The notes: generated by a model not told the origin, from the sequence alone. Counted from the first letter of the stretch, positions 8,200 to 16,428 are shown. The stretch: DNA of 64,000 nt from Agrococcus baldri (GCA_007988785.1 BJUU01000014.1:1-64000); one strand, 5' to 3'. Numbers and translations: made by a program.

Positions 8200-8687
8200 G
8201 CGTGCGGGAGATCCGCGTCTTCGGCGACCCCGTGCTGCGCGAGCGGGCCGCGCAGGTCGATCCCGCCGCGCCGGCGACGGCCGCGCTCGTGCAGGATCTG
8301 CTCGACACGGTGCAGCTGCCCGGCCGCGCGGGCGTCGCCGCCTGCCAGATCGGCTTCGCCCTCGCGGCCTTCTCCTACCTCGTCGACGGCGAGCTCGGCT
8401 ACGTGCTCAACCCCCGCATCGACGAGGTGCGGGGCGAGCCCGAGCTCGTCGACGAGGGCTGCCTGTCCGTGCCTGAGCTCGGCTTCCCGACGCCGCGCCA
8501 CCCGTACGCCCGCGTCGTCGGCGTCGACCTCGCGGGCGACGAGGTCGTGCTGGAGGGCGAGGGCCTGATGGCGCAGATGCTGCAGCACGAGATGGCGCAC
8601 CTGGACGGCAGGCTCTACCTGCAGGCGCTCGAGAAGGACATGCGCGCCATCGCCATGGCCGAGGTGCGGAAGGCCGACTGGTACTGA
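8196..8687 (+). CDS. def: Peptide deformylase with divergent motifs
   Basis: A 163-residue peptide deformylase, which removes the formyl group from new N-terminal methionine. The three family motifs are present but altered. Motif 1 reads GVAACQIG (about residues 46-53), where Pro or Asn usually precedes Gln. Motif 2 is EGCLSVPE, with the metal-binding Cys near residue 89. Motif 3 is QHEMAHLDG (about 130-138), where the common form has Asp before the second His. The metal ligands Cys, His, His and the catalytic Glu are all kept, so the enzyme should be active. It overlaps the pyc stop by four bases (ATGA), an unusual coupling of deformylase to pyruvate carboxylase. Confidence 0.85.
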   Translation: MSVREIRVFGDPVLRERAAQVDPAAPATAALVQDLLDTVQLPGRAGVAACQIGFALAAFSYLVDGELGYVLNPRIDEVRGEPELVDEGCLSVPELGFPTPRHPYARVVGVDLAGDEVVLEGEGLMAQMLQHEMAHLDGRLYLQALEKDMRAIAMAEVRKADWY

Positions 8688-8695
8688 GCCCCCGC

Positions 8696-8714
8696 GCGCT
8701 CGAGCGTCGAGCGC
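8696..8714. terminator. Hairpin in the convergent gap between def and the acyl-CoA synthetase gene
   Basis: GCGCTCGA (8696-8703) and TCGAGCGC (8707-8714) form an 8-bp perfect stem with a three-base loop, filling most of the 28-base gap between convergent genes. No T-run follows on either strand, so it may act as a weak bidirectional terminator or only as an mRNA 3' end stabiliser. Confidence 0.4.
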
Positions 8715-8715
8715 C

Positions 8716-10551
8716 TCACTCGCCGACGTCGTGCGCGGTCGAGTTCGACGCGTAGATGTCGTCGATCTGCGCCGCGAAGTCCTTCAGGATGTTGTGCCGC
8801 TTGATCGACATCTTCGGCGTCAGGTGGCCGTTGGCCTCGACGAACTCGACCGGGATGATGGCGAACTTGCGCACCGACTCCGCGCGCGAGACCTGCTTGT
8901 TGGCGCGCTGGATCGCCGAGCGCACCTCCTCGATCACGGGCGGGAAGGCCGCCGCCTGCTCGAGGCTCATGGATGCGTCGTGGCCGTTGTTCTTCAGCCA
9001 CGTCGCGAGCATCTCGGCGTCGAGCGTGATGAGCGCGGCGATGAACTTGCGCTGGTCGCCCACGACCACGGGCTGGCCGATGATGGTGTTCGAGCGGATC
9101 GGGTCCTCGAGCACGTTCGGCGCGACGTTCTTGCCGCCGGCGGTGACGATGATCTCCTTCTTGCGGCCGGTGATGGTGAGGTAGCCGTCGGCGTCGAGCT
9201 GGCCGATGTCGCCGGTGCGGAACCAGCCGTCCTCGGTGAACGACTCCGCGGTGGCCTGCTCGTTGTTCCAGTAGCCGGGGAAGACCGCGTAGCCCTTGCC
9301 GAGGATCTCGCCGTCCTCGTCGATCTTCACGCCGTTGCCGGGCAGCGCGGGGCCGACGGTGCCGATCTTGAACTTCGAGGGCACGTTGACCGTCAGCGGC
9401 GCCGTGGTCTCGGTGAGGCCGTAGCCCTCGAGGATCTGGATGCCGAGCGAGCGGTAGAAGTGCGCCAGGAACGTGCCGAGCGGCGCCGAGCCCGAGACGG
9501 CGTACTTCACGTTGCCGCCCAGCGCCACGCGCAGCTTCTTGAGCACCAGCGCGTCGAGCGCCGCGAAGCGCAGCTTGAGGCCGAGCGGCACGTGGCCCGC
9601 GTCGAGCGCCTTGGAGTGCGCGACGGCGGCCTGCGCGGCGGCGCGGAAGATCCTGCCCTTGCCGCCGGCCTCGGCCTTCTGCTCGCTCGCGTTGTAGACC
9701 TTCTCGAACACGCGCGGCACGGCGAGGAAGAAGGTGGGCTTGAACGACGCCATCGCCGGCAGCAGCTTCGTGGTGTCGGACTGGTGGCCGACCCGCACGC
9801 CGGCGGCGATGCCCAGCACCGAGATGAAGCGGGCGAACACGTGCGCCTGCGTCACGAACAGCAGCGTCGACGCGCCGGGGGCGACGACGTCGGCCATCTC
9901 GACCTTGGCGTTGCGGCACAGCTCGACGAAGTTCGAGTGGGTGAGGATCGTGCCCTTGGGGCGGCCGGTGGATCCGGAGGTGTAGATCAGGGTCGCGAGA
10001 TCCTTGCCGACGGCGAGGCGGCGGCGCCGGTCGATCTCGTCGTCCGGCACGTCCTTGCCCTGCTCGACGAGCGCGTCGAGGTCGCCGCGGTCGATGCGCC
10101 AGACGTCGCCGATCGCCGGCAGGTCGCCGTGCGCCTCGTCGAAGCGCGAGACGAGGTCGGCGTCCTCGAGGATGACGCGGGTGGCGCCGCTGTCGGAGAG
10201 GATCCACTGGATCTGCGACGGGGCGGAGGTCTCGTACACCGGCACCATGTGCGCGCCCGCGTAGTAGAGGGCGAAGTCGACGAGCGAGAACTCGTAGCGC
10301 ACCTTGCAGAGGAAGCCGACGGCGTCGCCGGGCTGCACGCCGGCCGCCACGAGGCCCTTCGCGAGGGCGACCACCTGCCGGCGGAACTCCGACGCGGAGA
10401 TGTCGCGCCAGCCCTCGCCGTCCGGCACCGAGAAGAGCGGCGTGTCGGGGTGCGCCGCGACGGTGTCCTCGAGGAGGTCGGTGATGTTCGCGTCCGGGTC
10501 CGGTGCGACGACAGGAGGGACGACACCCTCGGGGGCGGTGAACTGAGGCAC
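8716..10551 (-). CDS. fadD: Long-chain fatty-acid-CoA ligase (AMP-forming)
   Basis: A 611-residue AMP-binding enzyme of the long-chain acyl-CoA synthetase group (FadD15-like), which activates fatty acids with ATP and CoA. The phosphate-binding signature LIYTSGSTGRPKGTILTH lies at about residues 188-205. The adenylate region is EGYGLTETTAPLTVN, and the hinge TGDIGQLDADGYLTITGRKK is followed by KEIIVTAGGKNVAP. Start GTG 10551 is chosen because AAGGAG stands nine bases upstream and the protein then begins PQFTAPEGVV; the open frame upstream is not needed. A TAGACT hexamer on this strand at 10589-10584 is a likely promoter. The gene is divergent from plsC. Chain-length preference is not visible. 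Confidence 0.9.
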   Translation of the reverse strand: MPQFTAPEGVVPPVVAPDPDANITDLLEDTVAAHPDTPLFSVPDGEGWRDISASEFRRQVVALAKGLVAAGVQPGDAVGFLCKVRYEFSLVDFALYYAGAHMVPVYETSAPSQIQWILSDSGATRVILEDADLVSRFDEAHGDLPAIGDVWRIDRGDLDALVEQGKDVPDDEIDRRRRLAVGKDLATLIYTSGSTGRPKGTILTHSNFVELCRNAKVEMADVVAPGASTLLFVTQAHVFARFISVLGIAAGVRVGHQSDTTKLLPAMASFKPTFFLAVPRVFEKVYNASEQKAEAGGKGRIFRAAAQAAVAHSKALDAGHVPLGLKLRFAALDALVLKKLRVALGGNVKYAVSGSAPLGTFLAHFYRSLGIQILEGYGLTETTAPLTVNVPSKFKIGTVGPALPGNGVKIDEDGEILGKGYAVFPGYWNNEQATAESFTEDGWFRTGDIGQLDADGYLTITGRKKEIIVTAGGKNVAPNVLEDPIRSNTIIGQPVVVGDQRKFIAALITLDAEMLATWLKNNGHDASMSLEQAAAFPPVIEEVRSAIQRANKQVSRAESVRKFAIIPVEFVEANGHLTPKMSIKRHNILKDFAAQIDDIYASNSTAHDVGE

Positions 10552-10583
10552 TGGGACTCCTTCGGCGTTCGTGCGTTGCCGCC

Positions 10584-10589
10584 AGTCTA
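10584..10589 (-). promoter_or_regulatory. Candidate -10 element for fadD
   Basis: On the minus strand this reads TAGACT, 32 bases upstream of the fadD GTG. It gives a short leader that contains the strong ribosome site AAGGAG. A clear -35 is not seen. Confidence 0.4.
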
Positions 10590-10651
10590 CGGTCGGCCGC
10601 GCCGAGGATCCCTCAGCGGCGCGCATGTCTGTAGGGAGCATCCGACTGCCC

Positions 10652-10657
10652 TAGGCT
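10652..10657 (+). promoter_or_regulatory. Candidate -10 element for plsC
   Basis: TAGGCT lies 21 bases upstream of the ATG chosen for the acyltransferase. The predicted start of transcription would leave a very short leader that still includes the GAGGAGG ribosome site. Confidence 0.45.
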
Positions 10658-10678
10658 CGAGTGCCTGAGGAGGTGGCG

Positions 10679-11386
10679 ATGATCTACTGGCTGCTGCGGC
10701 ATTGGATTGTCGGCCCGTTCATGACGCGCGTGTTCCGCCCGTGGGTCGTCGGCCTCGACAACCTGCCCGAGCACGGCGGCGCGATCATCGCCGGCAACCA
10801 CCTCTCGGTGATCGACTCCTTCCTGATGCCGCTCGTGCTCGACCGGCGCGTCTACTTCCTCGCGAAGTCCGACTACTTCAGCGGCACGGGCATCAAGGGC
10901 AGGCTCGTGCGCTGGTTCTTCCTCGCCGTCGGGCAGCTGCCGATGGATCGCTCCGGCGGCGAGAAGAGCTCGCAGAGCCTCGACGCCGCGCTGCAGAAGC
11001 TGCAGGAGGGCCAGCTCATCGGCATCTACCCGGAGGGCACCCGCAGCCCCGACGGCAAGCTCTACCGCGGCCGCACCGGCGTCGCGCGGATGGTGCTCGA
11101 CGCGCGCGTGCCGGTGGTGCCGTGCGTGATGGTCGACACCGAGAAGATCATGCCGATCGGCCGGCGGCTGCCGCGCGTGGGCCGGATCGGGATGATCTTC
11201 GGCGAGCCCATCGACTTCTCGCGCTACTACAACCTCGAGGGCGACCGGTTCGTGCTCCGCTCGATCACCGACGAGATCATGGTGACCCTCAACCGCATCT
11301 CCGATCAGGAGTACGTCGACGTCTACGCCTCGAGCGTGAAGGCGCGCGTCGAGGCCGAGCGCAAGGCGCTCGCGGCCCGCCGCTGA
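10679..11386 (+). CDS. plsC: PlsC-family 1-acylglycerol-3-phosphate acyltransferase
   Basis: A 235-residue acyltransferase of the PlsC superfamily, which adds the second acyl chain to lysophosphatidic acid in phospholipid synthesis. The catalytic HX4D box appears as GNHLSVIDSFL near residues 38-48. The glycerophosphate-binding block is YPEGTRSPDGKLYRG near 116-130, and PVVPCVMVDTE follows. An N-terminal hydrophobic stretch could touch the membrane. The ATG at 10679 is preferred over the GTG six codons earlier because GAGGAGG ends six bases before it. It is followed by aroG after 65 bases. The specific lyso-lipid substrate is inferred from the family. Confidence 0.88.
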   Translation: MIYWLLRHWIVGPFMTRVFRPWVVGLDNLPEHGGAIIAGNHLSVIDSFLMPLVLDRRVYFLAKSDYFSGTGIKGRLVRWFFLAVGQLPMDRSGGEKSSQSLDAALQKLQEGQLIGIYPEGTRSPDGKLYRGRTGVARMVLDARVPVVPCVMVDTEKIMPIGRRLPRVGRIGMIFGEPIDFSRYYNLEGDRFVLRSITDEIMVTLNRISDQEYVDVYASSVKARVEAERKALAARR

Positions 11387-11403
11387 GCGGTGCGCACCAC
11401 GAC

Positions 11404-11409
11404 TAGGCT
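11404..11409 (+). promoter_or_regulatory. Candidate -10 element for aroG
   Basis: TAGGCT in the 65-base gap between plsC and the DAHP synthase gene, 42 bases before the ATG. The same hexamer serves as a likely -10 at several other places in this window. Confidence 0.4.
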
Positions 11410-11451
11410 GGAGTGCGGCGCACAAGCGCCGAGGGAGCATTGAGGCAGGGC

Positions 11452-12834
11452 ATGACGGACACGATCGCGACACCTTCGTTCATGGAGCACGGCTCCATCG
11501 AGCAGGGCCTCGACGCGTATCGAGCGCTGCCGATCAAGCAGCAGCCGGCCTGGCAGGACGACGCGGCCATCGAGCAGGTGCGGCGCGAGCTGCGCAGCGC
11601 ACCGCCGCTGGTGTTCGCCGGCGAGGTCGACATGCTGCGCGACCGGCTGGCCGCAGCCGCGCGCGGCGAGGCCTTCCTGCTGCAGGGCGGCGACTGCGCC
11701 GAGACCTTCGCCGGCGCGACCGCCGACAACATCCGCAGCCGGGTGAAGACCATCCTGCAGATGGCCGTCGTGCTCACCTACGGCGCCGCCATGCCGGTCA
11801 TCAAGATGGGCCGCATGGCCGGGCAGTTCGCCAAGCCCCGCTCGAGCGACTCCGAGACCCGCGGCGAGCTGACGCTGCCCGCGTACCGCGGCGACATCGT
11901 CAACGGCTACGACTTCACGCCCGAGTCGCGCGCGGCAGACCCGCAGCGCATCCTGCGCGGCTACCACATGGCCGCCTCGACGCTGAACCTCGTGCGCGCC
12001 TTCACGCAGGGTGGCTTCGCCGACCTGCGGCAGGTGCACTCGTGGAACAAGGGCTTCGGCGAGAACCCCTCGTTCGCGCGCTACGAGGCGCTCGCGGCCG
12101 AGATCGACCGCGCCGTGCGGTTCATGGAGGCCGCCGGCGCCAACTTCGACGAGCTCAAGGGCGTCGAGTTCTTCACCGGCCACGAGGGCCTGCTGATGGA
12201 CTACGAGCGCCCGCTGACCCGCATCGACTCGCGCACCGGCCTCGCCTACAACACCTCGAGCCACTTCCAGTGGATCGGCGAGCGCACGCGCGAGCTCGAC
12301 GGCGCGCACGTCGACTTCTTCTCGCGCGTGCGCAACCCCATCGGCGTCAAGCTCGGCCCGACGACGACGCCCGCCGACATGGAGGCGCTCGTCGACAGGC
12401 TCGACCCCGAGCGCGAGCCCGGCCGCCTGACCTTCATCACGCGGATGGGCGCGGGCCGCATCCGCGACGTGCTGCCCGGGCTGCTCGAGGCGTCGAAGTC
12501 GCTCGAGTCGACGCCGCTGTGGGTCACCGACCCCATGCACGGCAACGGCATCACGACGAAGAACGGCTACAAGTCGCGCCGCTTCGACGACGTCGTCGAC
12601 GAGGTGCGCGGCTTCTTCGAGGCGCACCGCGCGGTCGGCACGTTCCCGGGCGGCATCCACGTCGAGCTCACCGGCGACGACGTCACCGAGTGCCTCGGCG
12701 GCTCCGAGGAGATCGACGAGATCGCGCTCGAGACCCGCTACGAGTCGCTCTGCGACCCGCGCCTCAACCACATGCAGTCGCTCGAGCTGGCGTTCCTGGT
12801 GGCCGAGGAGCTGCGCGCGGCGCCTCGCCCGTAG
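11452..12834 (+). CDS. aroG: Class II 3-deoxy-7-phosphoheptulonate synthase
   Basis: A 460-residue type II (plant-like) DAHP synthase, which joins phosphoenolpyruvate and erythrose 4-phosphate as the first step of the shikimate pathway. The length equals the mycobacterial enzyme. Conserved blocks visible are LLQGGDCAETF (about residues 75-85), KMGRMAGQFAKPRS, PAYRGDIVNG, GPTTTPADMEALV and VTDPMHGNG. The metal-binding Cys is in GGDCAE. In mycobacteria this gene neighbours pknL and the Rv2175c gene, and the same neighbours follow here, which supports orthology. It converges on the kinase gene with a 46-base gap in which I see no clear terminator. Confidence 0.96.
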   Translation: MTDTIATPSFMEHGSIEQGLDAYRALPIKQQPAWQDDAAIEQVRRELRSAPPLVFAGEVDMLRDRLAAAARGEAFLLQGGDCAETFAGATADNIRSRVKTILQMAVVLTYGAAMPVIKMGRMAGQFAKPRSSDSETRGELTLPAYRGDIVNGYDFTPESRAADPQRILRGYHMAASTLNLVRAFTQGGFADLRQVHSWNKGFGENPSFARYEALAAEIDRAVRFMEAAGANFDELKGVEFFTGHEGLLMDYERPLTRIDSRTGLAYNTSSHFQWIGERTRELDGAHVDFFSRVRNPIGVKLGPTTTPADMEALVDRLDPEREPGRLTFITRMGAGRIRDVLPGLLEASKSLESTPLWVTDPMHGNGITTKNGYKSRRFDDVVDEVRGFFEAHRAVGTFPGGIHVELTGDDVTECLGGSEEIDEIALETRYESLCDPRLNHMQSLELAFLVAEELRAAPRP

Positions 12835-12880
12835 CGCAGGCGCAGAGCGCTCGGCGACGGATGCGCGGCGTCGCGGCGCG

Positions 12881-14809
12881 CTAGAAGTTCGCGTCGAGCA
12901 CGACGGTCGTGCCCTCTTCGACCGAGGTGCCCGCCTCGATGCTCTGCGTGCGGATGTTCGAGCCGGGGAAGCCCCACAGCGCCTCGGGGATGTTGGTCTG
13001 CAGGTCGGGCTCGAGCCCCGCGTCGCGCATCGTCTGCAGCGCCTCGTCGATCTGCTGGTCGACGACATCCGGCACCTCGACCATCACGGGGCCGAGCGAG
13101 ACGACGCCCGTGACCCCGTCGCCGGGGCGCAGGTAGCGGTCGGTGGGGTATTCGAGCGAGATGAGCCTGCCCTGCTCGACCTCGCTCGAGTGCTCCTCGG
13201 CCGAGAAGTCGACCTCCAGCTCGGCCTCCTCGAGCGCGGCGCGAGCCTCGTCGGCCGGCTGGCCCGCCTCCGCGGGCACGGGGCCGAGCGAGACCCGCAG
13301 CCCGATGGGCGAGCGCTCCTCGAGCATCTCGCCCTCGCTCAGGCGCGTGCCGTCGGCGGTCAGGGCGGCGATGACGGTGCCCGCGGGCCGATCGTCGAAC
13401 ACCCGGTCGGGCTCGGCCTCGGCGACGGTGAACTCGGCGTCGGCGATCGCCGCCCTCGCCTCGTCGAGGCTGCGCCCCTCGAGCGCCGGCACCGGTAGGT
13501 CGATGCGGCCGGTGGAGAGCACGAGCTGCACGGCCTCGCCGTTGCCGATCTCGGAGCCGGCGGGAGGATCGGTGCGCAGCGCGTGCCCCGCAGGGGTGTC
13601 GTAGTCGCGCTCGGTCACGAGCTCGGAGACCTCGACGCCGTGCTCGGCCAGCAGCTCGACGGCCGCCTGCTCCTGCTGCCCGGCGACGTCCGGCACGGTG
13701 GCCCGCCCGCCCGGGCCGAGGTTGAACCACCAGCCGGTGCCGGCGGCGAGCAGCACGCCGAGCAGCACGAGCGCGAGCCACAGGATGCCGCGGCGGCGGC
13801 GCACCGTGACGCGCCGCGCGAGCGCGGTGGTGGCGACGCCGTCGCCGGCGTCCTGCACGACCTCCGGCTCCGCCACGATCGGGCGGCGCTGCTTCTTGGG
13901 CCGCTCGATGATCGTGGTCGAGCGCTCGTCCTCGGTCACGAAGGGCAGCACCGTCGTGGGGGTGTCGATGCCGCGCTCGCGGACGGCGTGCAGCTCGGCG
14001 AGCATCTCGCCGGCGTCGGCGGGTCGCAGGTTGGGGTCGCGCTGCGTGGCCCAGTGCACGAGCGAGTCGAGCGCCTCGGGGATGCCGCTCGCGGTGCTGG
14101 AGGGCAGCGGCACGTCGTCGTTGGCGTGCTGGTAGGCGATCTGCATCGGCTCGTCGCCCGTGAAGGGCTGCGTGCCGGTGAGCATCTCGTACAGCATGAT
14201 GCCGACGGCGTAGATGTCGCTGCGGGCGTCGGCGATGCCGCGGGTGACGAGCTCGGGGGAGAGGTAGGCGATCGTGCCGAGCAGCGCCTTGCCGGTCGCG
14301 GTGTTGGCGCTCGCGGCGCGCGCGAGGCCGAAGTCGCCGATCTTGATGCGCCCGTCGTGCGCGAGCAGGATGTTCTCGGGCTTCAGGTCGCGGTGCACGA
14401 TGCCGGCGCGGTGCGCGGCCGCCAGGCCCGCGAGCACCGCCTCGAGCACGTCGAGCGACTGCTCGGGCGTGATGCGGCCGCGCTCCGCCAGCAGGTCGCG
14501 CAGCGTGATCGACGGCACGAGCTCCATGACGAGCCAGGCCAGGTCGCCGTCCTCGCCCTGGTCGTAGGTGTTGACGACGTTGGGGTGCGCGAGCCGCGCC
14601 GCCGCCTTCGCCTCCTGGATGAAGCGCTCCCGGAAGTCGGGGTCGTCGCCCAGGTGCGGGTGCATGACCTTGACGGCGACCTTGCGGTCGAGCCGCAGGT
14701 CGAGCCCCGTGTAGACGCTCGCCATGCCGCCCCGGGCGATGCGGTCGCCCACCTCGTAGCGACGGTCGATCGTCCGTCCGATGGCGGGATCGCGGGAGTC
14801 GACGGGCAC
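12881..14809 (-). CDS. pknL: Serine/threonine protein kinase with PASTA repeats (PknL type)
   Basis: A 642-residue transmembrane receptor kinase. The kinase domain fills residues 15-275, with ARGGMASVY (glycine loop), VAVKVMHP (ATP-site Lys), VHRDLKPENILL (catalytic loop) and GDFGLARA. After a basic juxtamembrane stretch, one membrane helix lies at about residues 340-360 (LWLALVLLGVLLAAGTGWW). Four PASTA-like repeats follow outside the cell, each starting at a (V)P-containing segment; PASTA domains sense peptidoglycan fragments. Position between aroG and an Rv2175c-like gene makes it the PknL orthologue. Mycobacterial PknL lacks PASTA, while the corynebacterial form has them. GTG 14809 is six bases after a TATCCT hexamer, so probably leaderless. 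Confidence 0.93.
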   Translation of the reverse strand: MPVDSRDPAIGRTIDRRYEVGDRIARGGMASVYTGLDLRLDRKVAVKVMHPHLGDDPDFRERFIQEAKAAARLAHPNVVNTYDQGEDGDLAWLVMELVPSITLRDLLAERGRITPEQSLDVLEAVLAGLAAAHRAGIVHRDLKPENILLAHDGRIKIGDFGLARAASANTATGKALLGTIAYLSPELVTRGIADARSDIYAVGIMLYEMLTGTQPFTGDEPMQIAYQHANDDVPLPSSTASGIPEALDSLVHWATQRDPNLRPADAGEMLAELHAVRERGIDTPTTVLPFVTEDERSTTIIERPKKQRRPIVAEPEVVQDAGDGVATTALARRVTVRRRRGILWLALVLLGVLLAAGTGWWFNLGPGGRATVPDVAGQQEQAAVELLAEHGVEVSELVTERDYDTPAGHALRTDPPAGSEIGNGEAVQLVLSTGRIDLPVPALEGRSLDEARAAIADAEFTVAEAEPDRVFDDRPAGTVIAALTADGTRLSEGEMLEERSPIGLRVSLGPVPAEAGQPADEARAALEEAELEVDFSAEEHSSEVEQGRLISLEYPTDRYLRPGDGVTGVVSLGPVMVEVPDVVDQQIDEALQTMRDAGLEPDLQTNIPEALWGFPGSNIRTQSIEAGTSVEEGTTVVLDANF

Positions 14810-14815
14810 GCAGCG

Positions 14816-14821
14816 AGGATA
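14816..14821 (-). promoter_or_regulatory. -10 hexamer of a probable leaderless promoter for pknL
   Basis: On the minus strand TATCCT ends six bases before the GTG of the kinase gene, with no ribosome site between. It lies 56 bases from the divergent candidate promoter of the Rv2175c-type gene. Confidence 0.45.
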
Positions 14822-14876
14822 GGCGCTGCGCGCCGGGATCCCGCTGCTCCACGCCGCTTCGCCCGGGAGTCAGGGC

Positions 14877-14882
14877 ATGATG
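14877..14882 (+). promoter_or_regulatory. Possible -10 element for the Rv2175c-type gene
   Basis: CATGAT ends five bases before the GTG at 14888. It is a weaker match to TAnnnT than other elements here, but no ribosome site is visible, so a leaderless start is the simplest reading. Confidence 0.3.
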
Positions 14883-14887
14883 GATGC

Positions 14888-15265
14888 GTGACGCAGGACC
14901 CAGTGACCCCAGCCCCCACGACCCAGGACGCATCGGCTCACGAGCCCGAGTGGCTGACCGTGCCCGATCTGGTCGCGCTGCTCGGCGAGCCGGTCGGGCG
15001 CATCCACCGGCTGATCGAGGAGCATCGCCTGCCGGCGACGCGCAGGAACGGCCCGGTGCAGGTGCCGGCCGCCGTGCTGCGCGACGGCGAGCCGATGTCG
15101 GAGGTGCGGGGCACGCTGCTGGTGCTGCTGGACCTCGGCTTCACCGAGGACGAGGCGATCGACTGGCTCATCGGCGACGACGACGCGCTCGGCACGACGC
15201 CGACGGAGGCGCTGCGCCAGGGCCGCAAGGCCGAGGTGCGCCGCGCAGCCCAGCTGCAGGGCTGA
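14888..15265 (+). CDS. Rv2175c-family winged-helix DNA-binding protein
   Basis: A 125-residue protein of the Rv2175c family. Its N-terminal half has an excisionase/MerR-like DNA-binding fold (WLTVPDLVALLGEPVGRIHRLI at about residues 20-41, then RLPATRRNGPVQVPAAVL). The C-terminal half is helical (VRGTLLVLLDLGFTEDEAIDWL). In Mycobacterium tuberculosis the homologue is a substrate of the kinase PknL, encoded next to it; here the kinase gene is divergent and adjacent. Several Thr residues in the first 14 positions (TQDPVTPAPTTQ) could be the phosphorylation site, as in mycobacteria, but this is inference. The GTG is chosen because upstream sequence is the kinase promoter. Confidence 0.85.
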   Translation: MTQDPVTPAPTTQDASAHEPEWLTVPDLVALLGEPVGRIHRLIEEHRLPATRRNGPVQVPAAVLRDGEPMSEVRGTLLVLLDLGFTEDEAIDWLIGDDDALGTTPTEALRQGRKAEVRRAAQLQG

Positions 15266-15270
15266 GCTCG

Positions 15271-16383
15271 TCAGCGGTCGCGCTTGGCGACCGTGTCTGC
15301 CAGCCGCTCGAGCTCGAGCACCGCTGAGCGCGACAGCTCGACCTCGTGCAGCGACTCGAGCGCCTCGCCGACGGCGCGGTCGATGAGCGCCTCGAGGCGC
15401 TGCGGCGCCTCCGAGCGCTGGATGGCGTCCTGCAGGATGGCGATCTGCCGCTCGTCGAGCTCGCGATCGCCCAGCAGCTCGTCGAGCATCGTGCGCACCC
15501 CGGAGGAGAGGCGCTGGCGGGCGATCTCGACGAGCACGGTGCGCTTGCCCTCCCGCAGGTCGTCGCCCGCCGGCTTGCCCGTCACCTCGGGGTCGCCGAA
15601 CACGCCCAGCAGGTCGTCGCGCATCTGGAAGGCGACGCCGACCGGCAGGCCGTAGCCGGCGAGCGCATCCAGCTGCGCCTCCGAGCCCCCGGCCAGCAGC
15701 GCGCCGAGGCTCAGCGGCGCCTCGACCGAGTACTTGGCCGACTTGTAGATCGCGACCGTGTGCGCGCGGTCGAGCAGCGTCGCCGGATCCTGCCGGATCC
15801 AGGCGGCCTCCTCGAGCACGTCGAGGTACTGGCCGAAGGTGACCTCCTCGCGCATGCGGCGGTAGGCGTCGTGGACCGCGTCGCCGTGCGCCGCGGCGCG
15901 GCACGCGCGCAGCATCCGGTCGTCGGCCCAGTTCAGCAGCAGGTCGCCGACCAGCACGGCGGCGTGCTCGCCCCAGGGGCCGGCGTCGCCGACCCACTCG
16001 CCCTCGCGGTGCATCGCCTCGAGCGCGCGGTGCATCGAGGGCTTGCCCCTGCGGGTGTCGGACCGATCGATGATGTCGTCGTGCACGAGCGCGGCCGCCT
16101 GGAAGAGCTCGATCGCGGTCGCGACGGCCACGGCATCGCCCCATGCCGGGTCCTGCTCGGTGCCGGTGGTGTGGGATGCGTCGGGCCGCGCCGCCGCCAC
16201 GGCGTGCCAGCCCCAGAGCACGAAGGCGCTGCGCACGCGCTTGCCGCCCGAGACCATCTCGCGCACGAGGCGCAGCAGCGGCGCGGCATCGGCGCCGATC
16301 TCGACGAGGACCGCCTCGCGCTCGTCGAGGAACTGCTGCAGGGAGGTCTCGACGGCCTGGGCGAAGCGCTGCTGTGCTGACAC
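15271..16383 (-). CDS. Polyprenyl (geranylgeranyl/all-trans) diphosphate synthase
   Basis: A 370-residue trans-isoprenyl diphosphate synthase (IdsA2-like). It condenses isopentenyl diphosphate onto an allylic primer to make a polyprenyl chain, for quinones, carotenoids or lipid carriers. The first aspartate-rich motif is LVHDDIIDRSDTRRGKP (about residues 95-111), GGKRVRSAF precedes it, and the second motif is MRDDLLGVFGD near 250. Kinetic product length cannot be read off. GTG 16383 is chosen because TAGCAT ends seven bases upstream on this strand; ATG 16392, three codons earlier, is the alternative. It converges on the Rv2175c-type gene five bases away and lies in the same place as mycobacterial Rv2173. 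Confidence 0.9.
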   Translation of the reverse strand: MSAQQRFAQAVETSLQQFLDEREAVLVEIGADAAPLLRLVREMVSGGKRVRSAFVLWGWHAVAAARPDASHTTGTEQDPAWGDAVAVATAIELFQAAALVHDDIIDRSDTRRGKPSMHRALEAMHREGEWVGDAGPWGEHAAVLVGDLLLNWADDRMLRACRAAAHGDAVHDAYRRMREEVTFGQYLDVLEEAAWIRQDPATLLDRAHTVAIYKSAKYSVEAPLSLGALLAGGSEAQLDALAGYGLPVGVAFQMRDDLLGVFGDPEVTGKPAGDDLREGKRTVLVEIARQRLSSGVRTMLDELLGDRELDERQIAILQDAIQRSEAPQRLEALIDRAVGEALESLHEVELSRSAVLELERLADTVAKRDR

Positions 16384-16390
16384 AGCCCCC

Positions 16391-16415
16391 ATGCTATTGA
16401 GCCACATGCTATTGA
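16391..16415. repeat. Tandem direct repeat in the divergent promoter region
   Basis: ATGCTATTGA occurs twice, at 16391-16400 and 16406-16415, a 15-base period. Each copy contains, on the minus strand, a TAGCAT hexamer. The proximal one is the likely -10 of the polyprenyl synthase gene. The duplication could be two staggered promoters or an operator overlapping them. Confidence 0.45.
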
Positions 16416-16428
16416 CAGCCCGAGGCCG

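Noticed and set aside
8615-10207. Large alternative frames overlapping the acyl-CoA synthetase on both strands.
   Set aside because: They give Arg/His-rich low-complexity products without motifs. The 611-residue frame has complete AMP-binding signatures.
12835-12880. A possible terminator between the convergent aroG and pknL genes.
   Set aside because: The gap has GC-rich partial symmetry but no clean stem and no T-run.
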